A stretch of DNA of 5,696 nt from Peptococcaceae bacterium (GTDB lineage Bacteria; Bacillota; Peptococcia; Peptococcales; Peptococcaceae), in the NCBI GenBank assembly GCA_017383785.1, contig JAFNVD010000037.1, forward strand, positions 1 to 5,696. Direction: 5' to 3'. The notes under the pieces were generated by a model. It was not told the DNA's origin. It saw only the letters and a list, made by a program, of their open reading frames with translations, and made no database searches. This document shows positions 1 through 5,696 of the stretch, one piece after another (position 1 is the first letter of the stretch; every line of letters starts with the position of its first letter). The position numbers and the translations under genes are program-made.

Positions 1-146
1 GGAGCAGAAAGGCAAATGCCTTCTTTGCCGCAAAGCCATTCCTGATTGGCAGACAACGTAAACCCCAAAGCTTTTATATAGAAATCGGCCAACCGTTTGT
101 AATCTTTGGCTCCAATCTGTACATATGCGAATTTTGTAGTAGTCAT
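1..146 (-). CDS. VOC family (glyoxalase/dioxygenase-fold) protein, N-terminal part only
   Basis: This is the first 48 codons of a minus-strand gene whose 3' part lies beyond the left edge. Translation from the ATG at 146-144 gives MTTTKFAYVQIGAKDY, then KRLADFYIKALGF, and ends near KEGICLSAP. A short beta strand (FAYVQIGAKD) followed by a helix with the pattern D-x(5)-FY-x(3)-LGF is the usual opening of the VOC superfamily, a beta-alpha-beta-beta-beta fold seen in glyoxalase I, fosfomycin resistance proteins and extradiol dioxygenases. The start is supported by GAGGTGA (complement of 151-157) four bases upstream and by a plausible promoter further out. Metal ligands and substrate cannot be judged from this fragment, so no specific function is assigned. 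It is divergent from mecA and need not be related to it. Confidence 0.72.
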   Translation of the reverse strand, partial: MTTTKFAYVQIGAKDYKRLADFYIKALGFTLSANQEWLCGKEGICLSA

Positions 147-179
147 TGTATCACCTCATAATATAGAATCTTTCAATTT

Positions 180-209
180 ATTCTAACAAAGAGCAGAAAC
201 ACACGTCAA
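180..209 (-). promoter_or_regulatory. Putative sigma-A promoter of the VOC gene
   Basis: On the minus strand, TTGACG (complement of 204-209) and TAGAAT (complement of 180-185) are separated by 18 bases. Each matches five of six consensus positions. They lie about 35 bases upstream of the VOC start codon, and the ribosome binding site GAGGTGA falls between them and the ATG. The call rests on motif match and position only. Confidence 0.5.
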
Positions 210-314
210 ATATGGCTTCCCTATGGCATGATATAGAAAAGTATATAGTGATTAAAAAATATTTTCAAAATTTTAGCAGGATTTCTGATACCGAATGCAT
301 AATATAATGTGAGA

Positions 315-343
315 GAAACAGTTTATTCCAAATTTTCTGTTTC
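315..343. repeat. 29-bp imperfect inverted repeat, possible operator
   Basis: GAAACAG at 315-321 is matched by its exact reverse complement CTGTTTC at 337-343. Inside them, ATT (325-327) and AAT (331-333) also pair around a CCA centre, and only the two TTT blocks fail to match. The symmetry is therefore 10 of 13 pairs. The element lies about 70 bases upstream of the mecA -35 box. Further half-sites follow: ATACAG at 346-351 and its inverse CTGTAT at 382-387. There is no T-run after the repeat, so it is not a terminator. A regulator-binding site is possible, but this is inference from symmetry and position. Confidence 0.4.
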
Positions 344-413
344 ATATACAGTTATTTAGGGTAAGTATGGGTAGAATGGTACTGTATTTTATTATGAATG
401 CAAGTGTTTTTTC

Positions 414-441
414 TTGACAATTACGAAAAACAACATATAAT
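414..441 (+). promoter_or_regulatory. Sigma-A promoter of mecA (consensus -35 and -10)
   Basis: TTGACA at 414-419 and TATAAT at 436-441 are perfect consensus hexamers with a 16-base spacer, one base short of optimal. The upstream flank is T-rich, which could help polymerase binding. Transcription would begin near 447-450, leaving a leader of about 30 bases that carries the ribosome binding site GGAGGTG (464-470), eight bases before the mecA ATG. This suggests strong basal expression of mecA. Confidence 0.85.
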
Positions 442-478
442 ATAGTGTTATTCCATCTGATATGGAGGTGGCAGCGAA

Positions 479-1102
479 ATGAAGTTTAATTTAATCAATA
501 AAGATAAATTGCAAATCATTATCAGCGAGGAAGATTTAAAAGATCGTAAACTGGAACGTATGGATTTTATGCCGCATCAGCCTGAGGCACAACAGCTTTT
601 GCATGATATTTTGGAAGAAGCCCGTGAGGCTTGTGGCTTTGATGTAGGGAACAATGCACAGCTTATGATTGAAGCATTTCCTATGACCAGCAAAGGGATT
701 TTGATTACTGTTACAAAACTGGGTGAGGGCTCTCCATTCCACATTCCGGGTATGGAGCAGATTCAGCAATTCGGTCAGGCATTGATGCAGGATATGATGC
801 AGGAAGAGGAAGAACTGCCTGAGTTAGATGCTACAGAGGGTGTATTCTGTTTTGAATCTTTAGAAGATGCGATCCAAGTTTCTCATCTGCTGTTTGATGT
901 GCATTATGATGGTGACAGCCAATTGCTGCGTTACAAAGATAAATACTATCTGGCAATTATGGAATATGAATGGTTGACGGAGTATGGTCTGGGGCTGTTG
1001 GGTGAATACGGTACCCCTGTTACTACTTCGATTGCTTTTTTCCGTGAGCATGGTGAACTGGTAATGGAGCATAAAGCATTAGATATCTTATCCAAATTGT
1101 AA
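479..1102 (+). CDS. mecA: Adaptor protein MecA
   Basis: This 207-residue protein has the two-domain plan of MecA, which delivers substrates to the ClpC-ClpP protease and, in Bacillus subtilis, promotes ClpC hexamer assembly; B. subtilis MecA is about 218 residues. The N-terminal substrate-binding domain is residues 1-82 and has the family pattern: an opening strand, then ISEEDLKDRKL, then a helix with acidic residues and a strand ending ILITVTK. Residues 83-120 are a linker rich in Met, Gln and Glu. The C-terminal ClpC-binding domain is residues 121-207, with FESLEDAIQVSHLL, the aromatic strand RYKDKYYLAIME, and the closing helix HKALDILSKL. The ATG has an excellent ribosome binding site (464-470) and a consensus promoter. 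A terminator follows seven bases after the stop. Substrates in this organism are unknown; ComK is the B. subtilis target, and no comK-like gene is in the window. Confidence 0.9.
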   Translation: MKFNLINKDKLQIIISEEDLKDRKLERMDFMPHQPEAQQLLHDILEEAREACGFDVGNNAQLMIEAFPMTSKGILITVTKLGEGSPFHIPGMEQIQQFGQALMQDMMQEEEELPELDATEGVFCFESLEDAIQVSHLLFDVHYDGDSQLLRYKDKYYLAIMEYEWLTEYGLGLLGEYGTPVTTSIAFFREHGELVMEHKALDILSKL

Positions 1103-1108
1103 TTGTCT

Positions 1109-1141
1109 AAGAGCAGTTGCAACATTTGACTGCTCTTTTTT
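1109..1141 (+). terminator. Rho-independent terminator after mecA
   Basis: AAGAGCAGT (1109-1117) and ACTGCTCTT (1129-1137) form a perfect 9-bp stem. The 11-base loop can itself pair CAA with TTG. The stem runs straight into a T-tract (1136-1141). There is no T-tract on the opposite strand, so it acts only on rightward transcription. It closes the mecA unit just before dprA. Confidence 0.88.
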
Positions 1142-1178
1142 GCATTCTGAATTTTATGGAATGGGTGTGACAGAATAT

Positions 1179-2357
1179 ATGACAGAAGAAATTTATTGGG
1201 CCGCACTGCATAAAATATGGGAAAACAAGCAAAATAGTGGCCGTATCCTTCGCGAATTGCTGCAGCATACAACGGGTGAGTTTTTGTGGAAAGCATCCGC
1301 ACTGACATTGGATCAGCATCTACCCGATTTGCCGGCAGAATATAAACAAGCATTGCTGTTTGAACGCAGACGTTACGATTTGAACAAAATAGAGGCGTAT
1401 ATCCAAAAGAATCAAATTCACATCCTGTTATTTCATGATGCTCTGTATCCGTCTTTACTCAAAGAAATTCACCAGCCACCGGCAATTCTCTATTATAAAG
1501 GTAAGTTTATCAACGAGCCTCTGCAAATCGGTATGGTAGGGAGTCGCAATGCTGATGGTTATGGTTTGCGAGCGGCTGAAACAATCGGTGCTCAGTTTAG
1601 TCAAGCCAATGTGCCTGTCGTAAGCGGCTTGGCCAAAGGGATTGACGCAGCAGCGCATAAAGGTGCTATTACACACCAAGGCGGTACCATTGCTGTACAA
1701 GGCTGTGGAATTGATCAGGTATATCCAAAGGAAAATAAAAAACTGGCTGAGGAAATTCTTGCCCATGAAAAGGGATGTATCCTGACAGAGTTCCCGATTG
1801 GCAGTGAACCGGCAGCATGGCATTTTCCTATGCGCAACCGTATTATCAGCGGTTTATCGCAAGGGGTAGTCATTGTACAGGCGGCACGCAAAAGCGGTGC
1901 TTATATTACAGTAGAAACTGCATTGGAGCAGGGTCGAGATGTATTTGCCGTACCGGGGGAGCTCTACAATCCATTATCGGAAGGACCGCATCAGCTTTTA
2001 AAAGAAGGGGCGCAAATGATTACTTGTGCCGAGGATGTATTGGCTTCTTACGGTATTCATAAAGAAGCTAAAAAGAAAAGCAGAAAATCAAATAAAAGTG
2101 AAGCGAAAAATGAAAACAACGCCAAACCGGAGGAACAACAAATGACATTGTTCCAAGCACCGCCTACTCCTGATGTACCTTTAACATCGGAAGAGGAACG
2201 GGTATTGGGTCTGTTTACCACAGAACCTCTCAGTATTGAGGAGGCAGCGTATTTAGCAAAACTGCCTATGTCCGAATTGATGGCAATCCTCAGTATGCTG
2301 GAGCTATATGGCTTGATTGAACCAATGGTTGGCAGAAAATATATCAGAATAGGTTGA
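1179..2357 (+). CDS. dprA: DNA-processing protein DprA (Smf)
   Basis: DprA protects incoming single-stranded DNA in natural transformation and loads RecA on it. With this start the protein has 392 residues. Residues 1-100 form the helical N-terminal region. The DNA-binding Rossmann domain follows, with GMVGSRN (118-124), SGLAKGID (149-156), AH (159-160), FPMRNRIISGLS (216-227) and ALEQGRDVFAVPG (248-260). A lysine-rich low-complexity linker (about 295-335) leads to a C-terminal winged-helix domain (336-392). Start choice is uncertain. ATG 1179 is preferred because MTEEIYWAALHKI resembles the usual DprA opening, with a weak GGGTG eleven bases upstream. ATG 1161 (six residues more, no ribosome site) and GTG 1167 (TGGA six bases upstream) are alternatives. 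The stop overlaps the topA ribosome binding site, implying an operon. DprA is also found in bacteria not known to be transformable. Confidence 0.92.
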   Translation: MTEEIYWAALHKIWENKQNSGRILRELLQHTTGEFLWKASALTLDQHLPDLPAEYKQALLFERRRYDLNKIEAYIQKNQIHILLFHDALYPSLLKEIHQPPAILYYKGKFINEPLQIGMVGSRNADGYGLRAAETIGAQFSQANVPVVSGLAKGIDAAAHKGAITHQGGTIAVQGCGIDQVYPKENKKLAEEILAHEKGCILTEFPIGSEPAAWHFPMRNRIISGLSQGVVIVQAARKSGAYITVETALEQGRDVFAVPGELYNPLSEGPHQLLKEGAQMITCAEDVLASYGIHKEAKKKSRKSNKSEAKNENNAKPEEQQMTLFQAPPTPDVPLTSEEERVLGLFTTEPLSIEEAAYLAKLPMSELMAILSMLELYGLIEPMVGRKYIRIG

Positions 2358-2361
2358 GGTG
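2356..2361 (+). promoter_or_regulatory. topA ribosome binding site overlapping the dprA stop codon
   Basis: GAGGTG at 2356-2361 shares its first two bases with the dprA TGA (2355-2357) and lies six bases before TTG 2368. It decides the topA start: the upstream in-frame GTG at 2359 sits inside this site, so it is unlikely to be the initiator. The overlap suggests translational coupling of topA to dprA. Confidence 0.75.
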
Positions 2362-2367
2362 TTTCGA

Positions 2368-4473
2368 TTGGGAAAAACACTGGTCATCGTGGAGTCGCCA
2401 TCTAAAGCGAAAACCATCGAGAAATTTTTAGGAAAAAACAAATACGAGGTATTGGCTTCTGTGGGGCATGTGCGTGACCTGCCAAAAAGCCAATTGGGTA
2501 TTGATGTAGAAAATGATTTTGCCATGAAATATATTACTATTCGCGGCAAAGGGGATAAAATCAAAGAATTAAAAAAAGCTGCTTCCAAGGCAGACAATGT
2601 ACTTTTGGCACCCGACCCGGACCGTGAAGGGGAAGCCATTGCATGGCATTTGATGGAGACATTGAAAATTGACCCAGAAAGTGCTTGCCGTATCGAATTT
2701 AATGAAATCACCAAAGATGCAGTAAAAAATGCAGTAAAACAGCCTCGTCAAATTGCCTACAATCGTGTTAATTCACAACAGGCACGTCGTGTACTGGATC
2801 GTTTTATCGGGTATCAGTTAAGTCCGTTATTATGGCGCAAAGTCAAAAAAGGCCTTAGTGCAGGACGTGTGCAGTCTGTAACGGTTCGTCTGATTTGTGA
2901 GCGTGAAGAGGAAATCAACAGCTTTATTCCGGAAGAATACTGGACTTTAGACAATGAATTTGCTGCCGATAAAGGCAAATTGGTTGCCAAACTTTCTAAA
3001 ATTGACGGCAAAAAGGCAGAAATTCATTCTGAAGCAGAAATGCAAGTTGTATTAGATGCATTAAAAGACGCACAATATACAGTTGCAGATGTAAAAGTTC
3101 AGAAAAAATCCAAAAATCCAAGTGCTCCGTTTATCACCAGTACATTGCAGCAGGATGCATATCGCAAATTAAACTTTGTGGCAAAACGCACTATGCGTAC
3201 CGCACAACAGCTGTATGAAGGTATTTCCCTGGGGAAAGCCGGCACATTGGGTTTGATTACTTATATGCGTACAGACTCTACCCGTATTTCTGATGTAGCC
3301 AAAGCCGATACTGCAGCATTTATTAAGGAACACTACGGTGAGGCGTATTTGCCAAAGGTACAGAAAGAATATAAGAACAAAAACAATGCACAGAATGCCC
3401 ATGAGGCTATTCGTCCAACCTATGTAGATAAAACACCGGAATCAGTAAAACAATATCTGACTCCGGATCAGTATAAATTGTACAAACTGATTTGGGAACG
3501 TTTTGTAGCCAGTCAAATGGCTCCGGCGCAGTTAGAAAAAACCACTGTTCTGGTACGTGCAGGTAAGTATGACTTTACTGCTAACGGTACCGTGGTTACA
3601 TTCAACGGCTACAAAGAAGTGTATGAAGCACCTAGCGATGAACAAGATGACAACCAGAAACTGGCCAAAGTAGAAGTAGGCGAAACTCTTTCCAGCAAAA
3701 AATTGCTGCCAAAACAGCATTTTACTCAGCCGCCGGCAAGATACACCGAGGCAAGTCTGATTAAGACACTGGAAGAATTGGGGATTGGTCGTCCAAGTAC
3801 CTATGCTGCCACCATCGATACAATTTTGGCCCGCAGTTATGTAGTACGTGAAGCCAAACAGTTCTATCCAACAGAGCTTGGCACTATTGTAGTAGAGTTG
3901 TTAAAAGAACATTTCCCGGATATCGTCAATGTAGATTTTACTGCAGATATGGAAACCAAACTGGATGGCATCGAAGAAGGGGAACACTACTGGAAAGATG
4001 TCGTACGTGATTTCTATGAGCCATTTGCCAAAGATTTGGCACTTGCCGAAGAAAAAATCGGCAAAATCAAAATTGAGGACGAAGTGACCGATGAAATCTG
4101 CGAAAAATGCGGACGCAATATGGTCATCAAAATCGGACGTTTTGGTAAATTCTTGGCTTGTCCGGGGTTCCCATCTTGCAGCAATGCAAAACCATTGTTA
4201 GAAAAAATAGATGTACCATGTCCAAATTGTGCAGATGGGGAAGTAGTGCTCCGTCGCAGCAAAAAAGGCCGTACATTCTATGGGTGCAGCCATTACCCGG
4301 AATGCGATTTCGTAAGCTGGGATAAGCCAACAGGCAAACGCTGCCCACAGTGTGACAGTATTATGGTAGAACGAAAAGGGAAAAACGGTAAATTGATTAT
4401 ATGCAGTAACAAGGAGTGTAACTATGAGCCAGAACAACAGCCAAACAATGGAGACGAACATGAAGAAAGTTAA
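2368..4473 (+). CDS. topA: DNA topoisomerase I (type IA), TTG start
   Basis: This enzyme relaxes negatively supercoiled DNA by passing a strand through a transient single-strand break. From TTG 2368 it has 701 residues, typical for Bacillota. The N-terminal Toprim domain has KTLVIVESPSKAKTI (3-17, with Glu9) and the metal-binding DPDREGE with Asp83, Asp85 and Glu87. The active-site tyrosine is Tyr299 in GLITYMRTDSTRIS, with Arg301 beside it; NAHEAIRPT (343-351) is another family signature. Three C-terminal zinc ribbons are intact: Cys578/581/598/604, Cys618/621/640/646 and Cys659/662/679/684. The acidic tail after the last ribbon is poorly conserved. The TTG start gives the family-typical opening (M)GKTLVIVESP and has a well-placed ribosome binding site; GTG 2359 would add three residues. 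The gene lies 10 bases after dprA and overlaps trmFO, so co-transcription is likely. No key residue is missing. Confidence 0.97.
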   Translation: MGKTLVIVESPSKAKTIEKFLGKNKYEVLASVGHVRDLPKSQLGIDVENDFAMKYITIRGKGDKIKELKKAASKADNVLLAPDPDREGEAIAWHLMETLKIDPESACRIEFNEITKDAVKNAVKQPRQIAYNRVNSQQARRVLDRFIGYQLSPLLWRKVKKGLSAGRVQSVTVRLICEREEEINSFIPEEYWTLDNEFAADKGKLVAKLSKIDGKKAEIHSEAEMQVVLDALKDAQYTVADVKVQKKSKNPSAPFITSTLQQDAYRKLNFVAKRTMRTAQQLYEGISLGKAGTLGLITYMRTDSTRISDVAKADTAAFIKEHYGEAYLPKVQKEYKNKNNAQNAHEAIRPTYVDKTPESVKQYLTPDQYKLYKLIWERFVASQMAPAQLEKTTVLVRAGKYDFTANGTVVTFNGYKEVYEAPSDEQDDNQKLAKVEVGETLSSKKLLPKQHFTQPPARYTEASLIKTLEELGIGRPSTYAATIDTILARSYVVREAKQFYPTELGTIVVELLKEHFPDIVNVDFTADMETKLDGIEEGEHYWKDVVRDFYEPFAKDLALAEEKIGKIKIEDEVTDEICEKCGRNMVIKIGRFGKFLACPGFPSCSNAKPLLEKIDVPCPNCADGEVVLRRSKKGRTFYGCSHYPECDFVSWDKPTGKRCPQCDSIMVERKGKNGKLIICSNKECNYEPEQQPNNGDEHEES
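4450..4453 (+). promoter_or_regulatory. trmFO ribosome binding site inside topA
   Basis: GGAG at 4450-4453 lies six bases before ATG 4460, within the variable C-terminal tail of topA, and supports the family-typical trmFO start. A competing site, AAGGAG at 4411-4416, lies seven bases before an in-frame ATG at 4424. That second site encodes the Lys-Glu next to the last zinc-ligand cysteine of TopA, so it may be coincidental. Confidence 0.55.
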
Positions 4474-5696
4474 TATTATCGGGGCAGGCTTGGCAGGGTC
4501 CGAAGCGGCTTGGCAGTTGGTACAGCGCGGGATTCCGGTGCGTTTATATGAAATGCGTCCGAAAAAATATTCCCCGGCTCATCATACCAACAACTTTGGA
4601 GAGCTGGTATGCAGCAATTCTTTGCGTGCCAACAATATTGAAAATGCAGTTGGTCTGTTAAAAGAAGAACTGCGCCGTATGGATTCTCTGATTATGCATT
4701 GTGCTGATGACAATCAGGTACCGGCCGGCGGTGCTTTGGCAGTAGACCGTGAAAAGTTTTCTGCACAGATTACCAAAACTCTGACCGAGCATCCATTGGT
4801 AGAAGTGATTTACGAAGAAGTGACCCAAATTCCGGAAGATGAGATTACTATCATTGCAACCGGTCCATTGACAGAAGGTGCTATGGCTGAGTATGTAAAA
4901 AATGCAACATCTCAAGATGATTTGTATTTCTATGATGCAGCGGCACCGATTGTAACGGCAGATTCTATCAACTATGACAAAGCATTTTGGGCTTCTCGTT
5001 ATGACAAAGGGGATGCAGATTATCTCAATTGTCCAATGACAGAGGAAGAATACAACGCTTTTTATGATGCGCTGACAAGTGCAGAAGTCATCGAAACGAA
5101 AGAATTTGAGAAAGCGAAATTCTTTGAAGGCTGTATGCCAATTGAAGCAATGGCAAGCAGAGGTCGCCAGACATTGTTGTTTGGACCGATGAAACCGGTA
5201 GGGCTTATTGATCATCGCTACGAAGAAAAAGAGTTTTATGCTGTAGTGCAGTTGCGTAAAGATAATCTGGAAGGTACGCTGTTTAATATCGTTGGCTTCC
5301 AGTCTCGTATGAAATGGGGCGAACAAAAACGGGTATTGCAGATGATTCCGGGTCTAGAAAATGCTGAAATTGTTCGTTATTGTGTAATGCATCGCAATAC
5401 GTTTGTCAATGCACCTGTATCGTTAGAAGCAACCAATCGTATTAAAAGTAAAGACCGTGTATTCTTGGCAGGTCAGATTACCGGCGTAGAAGGTTATGTA
5501 GAATCTACCGCCAGCGGCTTGGTGGCAGGGATTAATGCTGCCCGCATGTATCAGGAACAGGAACTAATCACTTTCCCTGTGACTACAGCTATCGGCGGCT
5601 TAATGAACTATATTGTTACCGCTGACAGCAAAAGCTTCCAGCCAATGAACGTAAACTTCAGCCTTATTCCACCACTGGAAGGCAAAAAAATCCGCA
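4460..5696 (+). CDS. trmFO: tRNA (uracil-54-C5)-methyltransferase TrmFO, 3' end outside window
   Basis: TrmFO is the folate- and FAD-dependent enzyme that makes ribothymidine at position 54 of the tRNA T-loop, using methylene-tetrahydrofolate as carbon donor instead of S-adenosylmethionine. The window holds 412 codons and then runs out; the family is usually about 430-450 residues, so only a short tail is missing. The FAD-binding Rossmann motif is IIGAGLAGSE (6-15), followed by EMRP (31-34). The two cysteines matching the catalytic pair in Bacillus subtilis are Cys51 in ELVCSNSLR and Cys225 in EGCMPIEAM. Other signatures are VPAGGALAVDR (87-97), YDKGDADYLNCPM (181-193), FGPMKPVGL (241-249), MHRNT (310-314) and AGQITGVEGYVEST (337-350). 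The gene overlaps topA by 14 bases in another frame. An upstream in-frame ATG at 4424 would add twelve residues. Older names are gid and gidA-like. Confidence 0.96.
   Translation, partial: MKKVNIIGAGLAGSEAAWQLVQRGIPVRLYEMRPKKYSPAHHTNNFGELVCSNSLRANNIENAVGLLKEELRRMDSLIMHCADDNQVPAGGALAVDREKFSAQITKTLTEHPLVEVIYEEVTQIPEDEITIIATGPLTEGAMAEYVKNATSQDDLYFYDAAAPIVTADSINYDKAFWASRYDKGDADYLNCPMTEEEYNAFYDALTSAEVIETKEFEKAKFFEGCMPIEAMASRGRQTLLFGPMKPVGLIDHRYEEKEFYAVVQLRKDNLEGTLFNIVGFQSRMKWGEQKRVLQMIPGLENAEIVRYCVMHRNTFVNAPVSLEATNRIKSKDRVFLAGQITGVEGYVESTASGLVAGINAARMYQEQELITFPVTTAIGGLMNYIVTADSKSFQPMNVNFSLIPPLEGKKIR

Larger units (their letters stand above)
147..478. other. Divergent intergenic region, AT-rich
   Basis: These 332 bases separate the VOC gene (leftward) from mecA (rightward). 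They contain the minus-strand promoter and ribosome binding site near the left end, and the mecA promoter and ribosome binding site near the right end. Between them are a cluster of A/T palindromes (AAAATATTTT at 256-265 and AAAATTTT at 267-274) and a 29-bp dyad at 315-343. No reading frame with a credible start, ribosome binding site and length is present. I see no tRNA, T-box or riboswitch-like architecture, although a structural RNA cannot be excluded by eye. Confidence 0.6.

Noticed and set aside
254..274. A/T palindromes as a ComK box
   Set aside because: The ComK box is AAAA-N5-TTTT in pairs. Here the gaps between A-tracts and T-tracts are two and zero bases, so the match is only to AT-richness.
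298..308. TATAAT at 303-308 as a second mecA promoter
   Set aside because: No -35 hexamer is seen at suitable spacing; the sequence at 280-285 is GATTTC. An isolated TATAAT is expected by chance in such AT-rich DNA.
367..417. Sixteen-codon open frame before the mecA promoter
   Set aside because: It has no ribosome binding site, ends inside the -35 box, and would need a separate upstream promoter.
1126..1157. TTGACT (1126-1131) as a -35 box for dprA
   Set aside because: It is part of the terminator stem and loop, and no acceptable -10 lies 16-18 bases downstream. TTTTAT at 1152 is 20 bases away and a poor match.
1140..1178. dprA start at TTG 1140
   Set aside because: That codon lies in the T-tract of the mecA terminator and has no ribosome binding site. 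The extra residues do not look like DprA.
946..1353. Minus-strand open frame (135 codons) spanning the end of mecA, the terminator and the start of dprA
   Set aside because: No domain resemblance and no good ribosome binding site were seen. It runs antisense through two well-supported genes and the terminator hairpin.
4658..5326. Long minus-strand open frame (222 codons) opposite trmFO
   Set aside because: It lies wholly antisense to the highly conserved trmFO. Its translation is rich in Cys, Phe, His and Ile with no recognisable domain. It is a codon-bias shadow.
1..5696. A previously undescribed multi-gene system
   Set aside because: All complete genes belong to well-known housekeeping or competence families in a common order. 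There is no mobile element, toxin-antitoxin pair, CRISPR or unexplained conserved gene in the window.

Overview
This window looks like a housekeeping stretch of a chromosome from a low-to-moderate-GC bacterium of the phylum Bacillota (Firmicutes). Four things point there: a MecA adaptor, the gene order dprA-topA-trmFO (the order seen in Bacillus subtilis and relatives), purine-rich GGAGG-type Shine-Dalgarno sites, and consensus sigma-A promoters. A more exact placement, for example in the Negativicutes, is a guess that the sequence alone does not settle.

Layout from left to right. Positions 1-146 hold the start of a minus-strand gene for a small VOC (glyoxalase/dioxygenase-fold) protein that runs off the left edge. 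Positions 147-478 are an AT-rich divergent intergenic region. It holds a plausible minus-strand promoter, a 29-bp imperfect dyad, and a perfect-consensus TTGACA/TATAAT promoter facing right. Positions 479-1102 encode a MecA-type adaptor protein, followed directly by a strong Rho-independent terminator, so mecA looks monocistronic. Beyond it lies a tight same-strand cluster: dprA (about 1179-2357), topA (2368-4473, TTG start) and trmFO (4460 to beyond the right edge). dprA and topA are 10 bases apart, and topA and trmFO overlap by at least 14 bases.

How the genes relate. DprA binds single-stranded DNA and loads RecA during natural transformation. TopA relaxes negative supercoils. TrmFO makes ribothymidine-54 in tRNA using methylene-tetrahydrofolate. 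They are probably one operon that continues past the window; in related bacteria xerC, hslV, hslU and codY often follow, but none of these is visible here. In B. subtilis, MecA hands the competence regulator ComK to the ClpC-ClpP protease. Its position beside dprA is therefore suggestive, but the terminator separates the two transcription units.

I found no mobile element, CRISPR array, RNA gene or novel multi-gene system. The observations worth a second look are small: start-site choices that alter the obvious ORF calls, the intergenic dyad, the missing promoter for dprA, and some variant residues in otherwise conserved motifs.
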